NCBI RefSeq assembly: GCF_001613305.1
Contig: NZ_BDCC01000035.1
Coordinates: forward strand, 241,417 to 305,416
Direction: 5' to 3'
DNA length: 64,000 bases
Source: Nocardia vaccinii NBRC 15922
Lineage (GTDB): Bacteria > Actinomycetota > Actinomycetes > Mycobacteriales > Mycobacteriaceae
Shown here: in pieces, positions 43,101-49,961 of the stretch
How positions within the stretch are numbered: position 1 is the first letter of the stretch
How the letters are laid out: each line of letters starts with the position of its first letter
Program-made: the position numbers and the translations under genes
The notes under the pieces: generated by a model
Told to the model about the DNA's origin: nothing
Database searches by the model: none
What the model saw: the letters and a program-made list of their open reading frames with translations, nothing else

Positions 43101-44486
43101 GGGGCCGATGTACTCGATGGCGCCGTCGGCCGAACGACGCACCCGATCACCGGTCCGGAACAGCCGGGAATCGGCGGCGGACAGGCCCATCCCCTCCGGT
43201 CCGCCGAGGAACGGATTCGCCACGAAATGCGCGGCGGTCCGCGACGGGCGCCGCAGATATCCGCGCGCCAGCTGCGGGCCGGCGATGTACAGTTCACCGA
43301 TTTCCCCGTCGGGGACCACCGAAAGCCGTTCGTCCAGCACATACTCGGTGATCCCGGGATTCGGCGCACCGATCCCCGATGCCTCTGCCGGCGAATTCGG
43401 CGTGCCGATATTGGTCAGGACCGTGGTCTCCGCCGATCCGTATCCGTGCAGGAAACGGCGCACGGCCGCGCCGAACGGTCCCGCGCCGATCGGCTGCGTC
43501 CACCGGTCCACCAGCTCCGGTGGATACGACCGGCCCGCGCAGATCACCACGCGCAATTCGTCCAGTCCGGCCGGGTCCATGGATTCCAGCGCCTCGGGCG
43601 GCAGGTACGCGTGCGTGACGTCCTCGCGCAAAAGCAGCGGAGCCAGTTCGTCGCCACCGCGCACGGACGGCGCGGCCACCACCATCGTCGCCGCACCGCC
43701 GACGGCGAGCAGCAGTTCCAGCACCGACGCATCGTCCGAGGGAGCCGCGAAGGCCAACGTCCGTGAATCGCCGTCGGCTTGATAACGCGTCCGCTGCGCA
43801 TCGGACAGCACCGACAATCCGGCCTGCGTCACCACGACGCCGTGCGGCGCGCCGATCGCGTCGACCGTGTACACCACATAGGCGGGATGTTCGGCGCGCA
43901 GCGGCCGCAGCCGGTCGGCGTAGGTGACCGGATCGGCGTCGAATTCCTCCAGCTCCACGGCGATTCCGGCGGTGTCGACAGCCAGCCAGGGCGTCGTACC
44001 GGGCAGTGCGGCGCGGGTCGCGGCGACGGTCAGGCCCAGCACCACCCCGGAATCCACGACGATATGCGCGATGCGCTGGGCCGGATCGTCCGGATCCACC
44101 GGAACGAATCCCGCACCCGTTTTGGCGACCGCCCAGAGCGCGATCACTGCCTCGAGCGAACGCGGAAAAGCCACCGCGACCAGGTCTTCGGGACCGATTC
44201 CGCGGGCGATCAGCAATCGCGCCAGACGTGTGGAACGCTCGTCCAGCTCGGCGTAGGTCAGTTCCGCGAGCGTGCCGGCCGCATCCGCGAGGACGATCGC
44301 GGTGCCGTCCGGATCGGCCTCGACCGCGGTCGACATCAGCTGAGGCAGGGTCACCACGCGCGTGCGGCGGCTGCGCGCAGACCGGTGGCGACTCGGGCGA
44401 CTCATGCCCGAATCCCATGCCGGATCACGTTGCGCCGTCCGAACACCCGAAGCACGTTGCCTCACACCCTGCCTGTTGTTGCTCAT
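31158..44486 (-). CDS. Giant NRPS-like protein with mostly eroded catalytic motifs and no carrier domain
   Basis: 4442 aa (alternative ATG at 44405). Order by rough residue: A1 30-465 (A3 motif reads TVDAIGAPHG); disordered linker 467-725; C1 735-1165 (HRIAADE in place of HHxxxDG, about 863); A2 1190-1695, canonical (TSGSTGRPKG about 1351, YRTGD, RTAAGKLDRR); linker 1700-2200 with repeats; C2 2207-2660 (HRIAADN about 2346); linker to 2795; partial A3 2800-3045; partial A4 3050-3315; Tyr/Glu/Pro linker 3320-3540; E-type domain 3545-4000 (NGLVVDDVSW, KEQRR, RYGVLRYL); terminal C-like domain 4008-4440 (HPLLLDD). No LGGDS carrier and no thioesterase are seen. The frame is fully open. It could be a pseudo-synthetase, a scaffold, or a protein using one adenylation domain. 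Confidence 0.85.
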   Translation of the reverse strand: MSNNRQGVRQRASGVRTAQRDPAWDSGMSRPSRHRSARSRRTRVVTLPQLMSTAVEADPDGTAIVLADAAGTLAELTYAELDERSTRLARLLIARGIGPEDLVAVAFPRSLEAVIALWAVAKTGAGFVPVDPDDPAQRIAHIVVDSGVVLGLTVAATRAALPGTTPWLAVDTAGIAVELEEFDADPVTYADRLRPLRAEHPAYVVYTVDAIGAPHGVVVTQAGLSVLSDAQRTRYQADGDSRTLAFAAPSDDASVLELLLAVGGAATMVVAAPSVRGGDELAPLLLREDVTHAYLPPEALESMDPAGLDELRVVICAGRSYPPELVDRWTQPIGAGPFGAAVRRFLHGYGSAETTVLTNIGTPNSPAEASGIGAPNPGITEYVLDERLSVVPDGEIGELYIAGPQLARGYLRRPSRTAAHFVANPFLGGPEGMGLSAADSRLFRTGDRVRRSADGAIEYIGPATPVVTAGAMPGVRDRVSDEGAPSAGAGDADAGGVSVTPRPVSVDGFVVDHPSSAGDSSVGAEAGSRGGTRGRDGAAGAAFPQSSSDASRIDEPSADSPAGWGSGPRSEDADRDEEAATGADSAEAPFGVGSDRSSAGSGSSGEWGPEARATDGPGGASADSVVSAVDVSPAASGSGSASPESAYEDRPQAAGSAAPGSVDADASPGSDRSLAAEDSIGVRESAGSAGAVGGRPSETDSAGGLPDSDVQPERIPLTTMPRPSTTVEFEDTVLPGVPLSAAQERMWGINRSDPGTAAHNVCFAVRISGRMRVEALQVAVVDVIERHEMLRTVYPRSGGAGYQVVLPLDRVLADLTPEPLEESEIEDWLGDYARLAFDVTAEIPVRIGVAQIAEDEHVVVVVAHRIAADEASVTPFLRDLAVALLGRRNRAKPAWAPLPVQYADYALWQRSALGDAAQPGSLAAREIAYWRTALAGITDGPDLPADRPRPATPSGRGAVYAFSVDREVHAGLLELARTTGGTLFTALHAGFTTLIGRLTGAGDIVVGTSVTGRGARELDSAIGLFENPVALRARVDPTMSFADLLAEVTRSDLAAFEHAELPFGLLAEALGMGSARAYPSWLRVALTVREQHPSQVNLPGLSATAVEFDGGNAEFDLRLNVFPRTLDGAPDGLSAAFTYATDLFDEITVAGFAERLVLLLEAVTADPRRPVGDVELLQPDERMRILGDWNNTRYAVEPGLLLDGYRRAVREHPDAIAVSSADLELTYAEFDTRVNQLARLLISRGVGPETTVVLAIAPSLDLLIGMYAIVTAGGAYVPVDPDHPAERIGYILETVRPVCVVSTVADSVPVPHDTQSLRLDTMDLSGFDPSPVRPEELARPLRPGHPAYVMFTSGSTGRPKGVVVSHAAIDHQLAWMLAAYPLASDDVYLQKTPPTYDASLWGYFLPLRAGARLRLAAPDRSDPLYLAESIIAHGVTVTDFVPSQLAAFADRTAPGICPTLREIFVIGEVLPARTVVAFGRISDARVHNLYGPTEAAVSVTYWPAASADGVNVPIGLPQWNTRVYVLDDRLRPVPVGVPGELYLAGAALARGYAGRPGPTADRFVADPFSDRDAGERMYRTGDLVVWREGSGELPARLDFLGRTDFQINIGGRRIEPGEIEAALLAQSSVGDAVVVARDGRLVAYVAPRPEKRIVTERVAASLAEVLPEELIPDVVVPMEALPRTAAGKLDRRALPDPALGVETSSSLKVVRVDTLASPRTSEPPSPTPVRTEVDPAAESGWLSKQWKLGPLSGPDTSVGPESVESESRTGLPRRSTAESDRRGDADASGTAARAGSEASAESESRVKLPRRSRAEARRRDDAGGADSAVRSESPESESPVDRPEGESRRRVGADESGSAVGSGSAALSEPESRAVLPRRLRAEARRRGDAGGADSAAVSDSEVSAGSGSPESESRMALPCRSRGESGRQVDGAGLGPAAGQAAPQEDPESIPDDAGQSGVDRGASSHAGWPPRVVPAEDAGAAEDVRAESDSSARPEPVRLPRRAAGWSPRVVASQESGAAGDGPSESDSSSRAESVRLPRRAAGWSPRESSSEAPGAQDESAAGADRGSLPGGGWQPRVVSSSQEPGAVDDSASDESAAAAEPDSPRLESGLSSLRAGFDRGLRSGAEEPDPSEPSSTAHGTEQTAESPELPGLPLRRSRDETDSAPESSSDDDSQPEPVTMLLPRRSVSQQPEAAGVGAVRADVQPVPLSATQEWLWELGRAEQGGHVPAAYHLPFALRLAGSLDVDSLGAALDDVIARHEVLRTVYPAAAEPDSGAVQRVLPAGPRPPLTARRIARSEIAAAVRELAAAPFDVTAEPPLRVQLFEIADLAPGSRREYVLAMVVHRIAADNSALDPIVADLMVAYAARTANHSPRWAPLSAQYADYVRWQQTMLGSESDPESVAAQQISYWRGELAGLPDVLDLPGARPRPAVASMVGAWTGVHIDAATHTALLELAHNHATTLFTVLETAVAAFLAQLSNGDDIAIGAPAPGRAAGEFEDLIGSFVNTVVLRTRLDPAESFSELLIRQRDSQEQAFAHADLPFASLVEALGIRPSTARNPLFQVGVAVQAPARTTVDLPGLTIENLDTELEVAPVDLNLTVTETYDSDGNPSGIDGRITYATDLFDPSAAESLATGLTGLLTTLVADPTRPLGAIGIGSLDASGSATASDASTPAHTSETAAASADRGDAESVDRIDALPPLAQRRGAGSGAPEATVASADSGGDSADRGGSGRAGEVARVDSRARSATTETTVANAASRGGSADRGDSNDHAVDSEWGRDSDAASGESGDGPTLVSILEEAAAAGPERVGIIASAAENAGGPAEFTLGELDAWANRLARYLISLGVGRGSVVALAVRRSVDLGVAVYAVAKAGGAALPIDPEGDAERNREILAGAGPVCVLADAEYPFVASNRPGGDGSFDAPTELLTPIGRTPAHRPAAGGQPMVVRVDRLNLDGIPTHRLADAERIEPLRANHPAWIIQSAGAARAVVSHAGAVAQLTGVTNEFGLDADGRAVLATAATVDLSVWEFWTVAMGAPVQLGEQVARPRTIPELMTSAVAANPNGAAVVFRGRSFTYTQLDRASSKLARRLIQLGAGPEKPVAVAIPRSLEALVTLWSVAKTGAAVVPVEPSLPGDRITDLVSDSGAVLGVTVRAVVAGLPQIDGEWLVLDHPNFAAEVDAQAGEPISDSERITSLLPDDGAYVLYGSADIDHSQGIVVAHEDLADLAEQANHYRLHHGSRVLALAAPSSDEAVLELVLALGAAAALVVAPATIGGGPELARLIRSERVTHAFLPEAALRTVDPTSLDGVEVVVTDRAVAEEDSAPEEYSPEVGYPEQADHRNQEWPSAPGGYSEQADYSEHVDYPAQPEQPGQSGYSERFGYAEYSEQPGYAEDPEYAEDPEYAEQPEQPEGAGYLPEVAYSRETSHSQEPGRSERTTYPEQAEDTEHPESPAPSDRPMTPAERIIAEARASAPPPEEFDSVTALSAPMHTPARQALPDRAAPALPQRGARAAEPAEPDSSAESAGPESEPDEHGTLPLPPRAVRLLEIDPSGRESRAIALDVPAGVPTENIRAAVRTILERHPLLSARLTVPGRAGDDSLRAWSPVFAGSAHEARLVLAQTPPELSPRRFVHSEGVAEMAVRTLAVELDPGQGRNIGFGLIDPPESAELEDDSRTLVIAANGLVVDDVSWRIIIDELSRAWSNGHTELADPAQAAPGGAAHALSRRVTDDAVRGEVSWWRRALADLPTESPLDGVDLTARGRVSLVITAEGAAAVSAVAASYHTDVEDVLLTALALAMMPDTRAAEILGPVVQLTVDGRSIAGGESAGAVGGFTATYPLAPNVGGIDLDEALSGGPAAGAAISRVKEQRRTVPAGGARYGVLRYLDPATATEMAALAHGRTAFRYRDLRPARSYPDTPAADLFLDLTVDATEEGFRARFDYASAILEADEVKELAGHWVRSLGGLAEHGTHPEAGGFTPSDFPMVPLTQDDIDRLRYENPDLTEIWPVAPGQAGLLATAHTAGGAQFAVDLRGPLDDRRLRLSAQAVLDRHDGLRSAFGEWAGGPVQVISDPVDIAWRTVDFTDLAAADARVEVERYQAAERLAPFDPHSAPLIRIALLKSAGTTHRILLTAHPLLLDDRSLRLVMRDLLTVYARGPRSRQLPDVHPYRAYPTWLAAQNGAAARAVWRDALAGYRAPALLGHAENPDTASATAEVGVELLPADAVELRGLATRLGVTVQMVVQAAWGLLLAQFADRDDVVFGVCAPGRSPQVPHVDRLVGRFGGIVPVRVRPEPEESLEELLLRIRAEWSARPGYYCPSQADMARSLGVDRLLDSVVMFRDDAADLAELSGIIDGIRIAEVDSAPAFADRIAVAVVLNGPNRLSLRYLTEEISESVANALSYGLASMIRQIAAAPHTLIADLDLHIEHAPSDVGVGR
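34230..34420 (-). repeat. Tyr/Glu/Pro-rich coding repeats in linker 4 of the giant NRPS-like protein
   Basis: The codons for EYAEDP are repeated back to back (34255-34320) and flanked by degenerate copies (YSEQADYSEHVDY, YSEQPGYAED). The linker is acidic and probably disordered; the DNA repeat is almost exact over about 21-bp units, suggesting recent slippage. Confidence 0.7.
38330..39260 (-). repeat. Two families of coding repeats in linker 2 of the giant NRPS-like protein
   Basis: Family 1 (about 38700-39200) repeats LPRRSRAEARRRDDAGGADS with variants at about 35-60-residue spacing. Family 2 (about 38330-38590) repeats VRLPRRAAGWSPRVVASQES and variants two to three times. All copies are in frame and rich in Ser, Glu, Arg and Asp, so the linker is expected to be disordered. 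Confidence 0.7.
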
Positions 44487-44635
44487 GCGCCGCTGGGGAC
44501 GCCACCCTCGATCGATCGAGCACGACAGCGGCCGATATCACCATCGTGCGGATATTCCGGGGCGGAGGGTAGCCGCCCGCGGAACCAGACCATTGTGGAG
44601 TACGAAGGCCCGATGGTCACCCGGTGGGCCGGAAT

Positions 44636-47600
44636 TCACCGGATCAACTCGTCGAGCACCATGAACGTCTCGACGACGCCGAAGCCCTCGGCCGGTACCG
44701 CGCCATTGTCCAGGACGACGGCTCGCAAATCCGCCAGGGGCTCCGGGTCCAGCCGCGCGAGCCCGGCCGCATCGATGAACAGGTGCGTCACCCATTCCTC
44801 GGCCAGCATCGCGGCGTCGACGGGGGCGTCGGGATTCGGCGGCAATACCAGTGCCGCCCCCGCCGCACCGGCCGCCACGATTTCCAGCAATGCCGCCGGA
44901 GACTGCGGAGCGCCCTGATGAAAGGTGCGCGATTCGATATCCAATTCGATGCCCGCGCGCAATCGGTCCACGGCCGCGGCCAATTCGTCGTAACCGAGAA
45001 CGAAATCCGCGGTGGCGAATGCCGGATGACCACCCCGCAGCGCGCGGGTGCGGTCGGCGTACGTCACCGGACGGGCCGATCGGCTGTCGATCTCGAGGGC
45101 CACCGCCGGATCGGCCGGAACCAGCCAGTCGATGCGAGAACCGTGCGCCGGGACGGCGGTCAACCCGACCGCAACCTCCGGCTCCGGCGCGTCCGCCGCG
45201 GTGAAGACCACTGCCGCACCGGCTTTCAGCACCGCCCAGACGGCCACCACCGCATCGATCCCGCGCTCGAACCGGACCGCGACGCCGACGCCCGGACCGC
45301 AGTCCCGGTCGATCAGCACCCGCGCCAGCCGCGAGGATCGCGCGTCGAGTTCGGCGAAGGACAGCTCGCTCGCACCGGACACCAGCGCGGGCCCGTCCGG
45401 ATCGTCCTCGACGATCGCGGCCAGCGCCTGCGACAACGCGGGACCGGCGGTAGCCACCGCACGGCCGTCCAGTGGCGCGAGTTCCGTTGTGGCATAGTCC
45501 AGTTCAGGTTGCGCGAGCAGGCTCTCCGTCGCGCTCCGAGGCGGCGCGTCCGCCGGATTCCGCTCCGCACGCCCGACGTACTCGAGTACGGCTTCACCTC
45601 CGAAACCGATCCAGCGCCCCACATCACCCGTGCGATACATCCGGGATCCGGGCTCTCCGAACGGATTCGCGACGAACCGCGTCGCGGTCAGCCCCGCCCG
45701 CCCCGGACAACCGCGGGAAAGCTGTCCACCCGCGAAGTACATCTCCCCGGCCACACCCATCGGAGCCGGATGCAACCGCTCGTCCAGCACGAAACAGGCC
45801 AGACCCGGCAGGGCCCGCCCGATCGCGTTCACCGGATCGTCCGCCCAGTGCTCGTCCACCGCGAGGAACGACGCGTGCACCGTGCTCTCGGCGATTCCGT
45901 ACATGTTCACCAGCTGAGGTGAATTCGAGATGTGCCGCTCGTACCAGCGCCGCACCGACTGCGGATCCAGTTCCTCCCCACTGAGCACCACGTAGCGCAG
46001 CGCGAGCCTCGCCGAGCTGCCCAATTCGCTGTCGCTCGCGGCCCGATCGGCCTCGACCAGCCCGTCGAACTCCGACGGCGTCAGTTGCAGCACCGTCACC
46101 TGTTCACGAACCAGCAACTCCCGGAACGACTGCGGCGGCAACGACGTCGGCCGGTCGACCACCACCACCGCCGCGCCGGTCGCCAGGGCACACCACAACT
46201 CCCACACCGACAGGTCGTCGGCGTACGAATGGCTCAGTGCCCACACATCGGTCTCGGCGATGTCGAACAGCGGCCGGGCATTGACGAACAGCTCGACCAC
46301 GTTGCGATGGCTGATGCTCACGGCCCTGGGTGTACCGCCCGAACCCGCGGAGTAGTTCAGATACGCCGTATTTCCCGGCCGCAGCGGAGAGATCCGATCG
46401 GCGTCGGTCACGGGAGTGTCGGGGAACTGTTCGACGTCATCCAGTACGACGACGGGAGTCCGGTTGTTCCGCACCGATTTTCGGCCTTCGGCCGTGGTCA
46501 GCAGGCAGACCGGCGCGGTGTCGGAGAGCACGGACTCGAGCGAATTCGGCCCAGAGGCAGGCCGCGAACTCGCCGCCGTGGAGTCTTGTACCAGCGAGTC
46601 GGGATCGATCGGGACGTATCCCGCCCCGGACAGCAGCACGCCCAGCAATGCCACCGCCAGCTCCGCATTCGGCTCGACCAGCACGGCCACCACCGATTCC
46701 GGCCCCGCGCCGCGGTCGATCAACGCCCGCGCGACCCGGTTCGCTCGCCGCATCAGCTCGCCGAAACTCAACGCCGTATCACCCGATCGGATCGCGATCG
46801 CGCCGGGACGCTCGTTCGCCCGCTCGGCGATCAGATCCACCAGCGTCACCGCGGGCGCCGCAACCCCGGCTGTATTCCACTCGCGCAGAACCAGTTCGCG
46901 CTCACCAGGCAGCAGCACGTCGATATCGCCGGCGATCACCCGGCCGTCGGCGGCGACGGCGTCGATCACCCGGCCGAAACGATGCGCGAAATCGCGGACG
47001 GTCGCGTCGTCGAAAAGGTCCGTGGCATAGGTGAACCGGGCCGTCATCCCCTGCGCGACGCCACGTTCGTCGAGGCGTTCCGACATGGTCAGCTGCAGGT
47101 CGAATTCGGCCCGTGCGGTATCGAACTCGATATCGTCGACGGTCAGGTCCGGCAGTTCCGGACGGGTCCGAGCGGTATTGCGCAAGGTCAACGCCACCTG
47201 GCACAGCGGATGCCGGGCCGCGGACCGCACCGGATCCAATTCCTCCGCCAGCTGCTCGAACGGCACATCGGCGTTGCCGAGCGCCGCGAGGTCCGAGTCG
47301 CGCACCGCGGTCAGCAGATCGGCGAACCCGATGCCCGGATCGATATTCGCGCGCAGCACCAGAATATTGGCGAAGGCGCCGACGAGCTCGTCCAACGCCA
47401 CCGCGCCACGTCCGGTGACCGGGGCGGCGATCGCGATGTCGCGGGTACCGGACAGGCGTGCCAGCAGAATCGCCAGCATCGCGTGCAGGACCGTGAACAA
47501 GGTAGCGCCGTGCTCGTGCGCCACCCGGTTCAGTACGTCGTGCACCCGCGCGTCGATCTCGAACTCCAACGTCGCGCCCCGCTGCGAGGCGATCGCCGGA

Positions 47601-49831
47601 CGCGGCTGGTCCGCGGGCAGCTCCGCCTGCTCGTGCAGCCCGGCCAATTCCCTGCGCCAGAACTCGATCTGCTGCGCCGGAACGGAATCCGGATCGTCTT
47701 CGGGCCCCAGCACCTCACGCTGCCAGAGGGCGTAATCGACGTACTGCACCTCGAGGGCGGTCCAGCGCGGATGTTCGCCCCGCGCCCGGTCCCGATAGGC
47801 GGTCATCAGGTCCCGGCCCAGCGGGCCGGTCGAAAAGCCGTCTCCCGCAATGCGATGCAGTACGCACACCAGGACGTGGTCGGTCTCGCTCGAGGAGAGC
47901 ACCCGTAGCCGGAGCGGCGGTTCGGCGGTCACATCGAAGCCGGTGCCGACGATTTCGGATACCAGACCCAGCAGTTCGCTCTCGGCCGCACGCACGACCC
48001 GAACATCCGGTGTCGCTCGGGGATCGGCTGTCGGGAGGACGAGTTGATAACCGGCACTCCGGAATTCGGGAAATACCGTGCGCAGGACCTCGTGCCGCAC
48101 CACCAGATCCCGGGCCGCGACGCGCAGTGCCTCGATGTCCAACCGGCCGCGCAGCCGCATCGCCACCGGAATGTTGTCGGTCGCACTCGCCGGATCGAAC
48201 CGGTTGCGCGACCAGATCCGCTGCTGGGCATAGGACAGCGGAATCCGCTCCGGACGCGGCATGGGTCGCAGTTCGCGTGCGGCCACCGACTCCACATGCC
48301 GCCCGATACGTTCGGCCAGGCCCCGCACCGTGGAGGCCTCGAAGACGAAGCGCGCCGGTACCCACAGCCCCAGCGCGGCCCCGATCCGCGCCGCGGCCAC
48401 GGCGGCCAGCGGAGAATCGCCGCCCAGGTCGAAGAAGTCGTCGGTGCGCTCGATCGGGCGCTGCTCGGCGTCGGCGGGAATCAGCAGGGCGGCGAAGGTC
48501 TCCGCGACGGCCTGCTCCAGCAACGCGGAGGGCACCGGTCCCCGCATCGCGGAGGCCGGCTCGGGCATCCGTGAGACGAATTCGATGGAACCGTCGGACT
48601 CGTTGCGCCGCACCAGATCTCCGGTCCGGCAAAGGCGCATGCCGGGCTGTCCGGTCTCGGCGCCGAACGGGCTCGCCACGAACCGTCCGGCGGTAGCGCC
48701 CGGACGTCCCGAATACCCCTGCGCGAGTACCGGTCCGGACAGATACAACTCGCCGACCATACCCACGGGCACCGGACGCAACCGCGAATCCAGCACGAAG
48801 GCACCGATTCCCGCGATCGGAGTGCCGATCGTCGCGATCTCGCCCGGCTGGACGACGCCGCTGACGGTATCCAGAATCGTCGCCTCGGGAAGTCCGTACG
48901 CGGTGTGGACCGCCCGCCCGCCGCGTGCCCAGCGGCCGATCTGCTCCGAATCGAACCGGTCGCCGATCACCGCGACGGCCTCGAGCTCGTCCGAGCCCGA
49001 TGGGTCCACCGATTCGAGCGCGTCCGGTGTGCTCAGCAGATGGGTGATCCGCTCGCGCCGCAGCAGATCCGCGAGCCGGTCGCCGGACGCCTCCGGCGGG
49101 GCGACGATCAGCGTCGCACCGGAGGAGAAGGTCAGCATCAGCTCCAGCATCGCGAGGCCGGAATCCGGTGCCCGCAGATGGACCACACGCGATTCGCCGT
49201 CCACCCCGAGGTGTTCACGCATCGCGTTGACCACGGTGGCCAGGCCGGTGTGGGTAACCACGACGCCACCGGCCGAACCGGACGGGTGCACGACGAAGGC
49301 CGGATGCTGCTCGGTGAGCTGGCGCACCCGGTCGGTGTAGGAGATCGGATGCGCGGCGCGGGCGTCGATGCGTTCGCCCGTGTGCGCGTCGTCGAGTTCG
49401 AGCCATACCACGTCGTCACCGAGATCGCCGCGGCACGTGGTGGTCGTCAAACCAAGTGCCACATCGGATTCGGCGAGGATACGGGGGATTCGTTCGGTCG
49501 GGCCGGCCGGGTCCACCGGTGTGCAGGCCGCACCGGCCTTGGCGATCGCCCAGACCGCCAGCACCCATTCGAGCGAGCGATCGATACCCACGGCCACCAC
49601 ATCGCCGGGCCCGATGCCACGGGCGATCAACTCCCGGGCCAGCCGCGAGGACGCCTCGTCGAACTCTCGGTAGCTCAGCTCACGCACACCGGCCGGATCA
49701 CCGCTGGCGTGCCCCCGGATCGCCACCGCATCGGCGGCTGATTCCACTGCGGCGGTGAGCAATTGACCGAACAGGGGATTACCGGAACGCCGACGGCGAT
49801 TTCCCCGTGCGGTACGACGAGCTGTATGCAT
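44636..49831 (-). CDS. NRPS-like protein (eroded A, carrier, C, truncated A, partial A)
   Basis: About 1731 aa from the ATG at 49831. The frame is open to 50095, but that overlaps the LuxR gene, and the start MHTARRTARGNRRRR parallels the basic start of the giant partner. Order: A1 about 15-410 (A3 reads HPSGSAGG, CRTGD kept, A8-A10 subdomain missing); carrier about 440-515 with DDFFDLGGDSPLAA (attachment Ser about 471); C 525-965 (HRIAGDG, second His to Arg, about 658); A2 1000-1425 (A3 reads SAGSGGTPRA, YGIAE, YRTGDVGRW, no A10 Lys); partial A3 1450-1731. The C-terminal subdomains are missing from every A domain. It probably works, if at all, with the 4442-aa protein, whose gene follows after 149 bp. 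Confidence 0.82.
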   Translation of the reverse strand: MHTARRTARGNRRRRSGNPLFGQLLTAAVESAADAVAIRGHASGDPAGVRELSYREFDEASSRLARELIARGIGPGDVVAVGIDRSLEWVLAVWAIAKAGAACTPVDPAGPTERIPRILAESDVALGLTTTTCRGDLGDDVVWLELDDAHTGERIDARAAHPISYTDRVRQLTEQHPAFVVHPSGSAGGVVVTHTGLATVVNAMREHLGVDGESRVVHLRAPDSGLAMLELMLTFSSGATLIVAPPEASGDRLADLLRRERITHLLSTPDALESVDPSGSDELEAVAVIGDRFDSEQIGRWARGGRAVHTAYGLPEATILDTVSGVVQPGEIATIGTPIAGIGAFVLDSRLRPVPVGMVGELYLSGPVLAQGYSGRPGATAGRFVASPFGAETGQPGMRLCRTGDLVRRNESDGSIEFVSRMPEPASAMRGPVPSALLEQAVAETFAALLIPADAEQRPIERTDDFFDLGGDSPLAAVAAARIGAALGLWVPARFVFEASTVRGLAERIGRHVESVAARELRPMPRPERIPLSYAQQRIWSRNRFDPASATDNIPVAMRLRGRLDIEALRVAARDLVVRHEVLRTVFPEFRSAGYQLVLPTADPRATPDVRVVRAAESELLGLVSEIVGTGFDVTAEPPLRLRVLSSSETDHVLVCVLHRIAGDGFSTGPLGRDLMTAYRDRARGEHPRWTALEVQYVDYALWQREVLGPEDDPDSVPAQQIEFWRRELAGLHEQAELPADQPRPAIASQRGATLEFEIDARVHDVLNRVAHEHGATLFTVLHAMLAILLARLSGTRDIAIAAPVTGRGAVALDELVGAFANILVLRANIDPGIGFADLLTAVRDSDLAALGNADVPFEQLAEELDPVRSAARHPLCQVALTLRNTARTRPELPDLTVDDIEFDTARAEFDLQLTMSERLDERGVAQGMTARFTYATDLFDDATVRDFAHRFGRVIDAVAADGRVIAGDIDVLLPGERELVLREWNTAGVAAPAVTLVDLIAERANERPGAIAIRSGDTALSFGELMRRANRVARALIDRGAGPESVVAVLVEPNAELAVALLGVLLSGAGYVPIDPDSLVQDSTAASSRPASGPNSLESVLSDTAPVCLLTTAEGRKSVRNNRTPVVVLDDVEQFPDTPVTDADRISPLRPGNTAYLNYSAGSGGTPRAVSISHRNVVELFVNARPLFDIAETDVWALSHSYADDLSVWELWCALATGAAVVVVDRPTSLPPQSFRELLVREQVTVLQLTPSEFDGLVEADRAASDSELGSSARLALRYVVLSGEELDPQSVRRWYERHISNSPQLVNMYGIAESTVHASFLAVDEHWADDPVNAIGRALPGLACFVLDERLHPAPMGVAGEMYFAGGQLSRGCPGRAGLTATRFVANPFGEPGSRMYRTGDVGRWIGFGGEAVLEYVGRAERNPADAPPRSATESLLAQPELDYATTELAPLDGRAVATAGPALSQALAAIVEDDPDGPALVSGASELSFAELDARSSRLARVLIDRDCGPGVGVAVRFERGIDAVVAVWAVLKAGAAVVFTAADAPEPEVAVGLTAVPAHGSRIDWLVPADPAVALEIDSRSARPVTYADRTRALRGGHPAFATADFVLGYDELAAAVDRLRAGIELDIESRTFHQGAPQSPAALLEIVAAGAAGAALVLPPNPDAPVDAAMLAEEWVTHLFIDAAGLARLDPEPLADLRAVVLDNGAVPAEGFGVVETFMVLDELIR

Positions 49832-49911
49832 TCGAGCGCTGTCACCTCTCGCGGTCGGCAGGTCCGCACCGCCGAACACAGGTCGAACCTCACTCGCACG
49901 GTCCGAGAAAG

Positions 49912-49940
49912 CATATACGGCTGTAGATCTCGGCGTTGTC
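49912..49940 (-). promoter_or_regulatory. Possible promoter for the NRPS-like genes
   Basis: GACAAC (-35, 49935-49940), a 17-bp spacer and TATATG (-10, 49912-49917) on the minus strand, about 80 bp upstream of the first NRPS-like start. Weak match to the vegetative consensus. Confidence 0.3.
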
Positions 49941-49961
49941 GCCACGGAGGGTACGGCGTCC

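Noticed and set aside
31158..49831. Sequencing errors as the cause of the degenerate NRPS motifs
   Set aside because: Indel errors would break the frame, which is open throughout; substitutions are concentrated at catalytic motifs in several domains and are not random.
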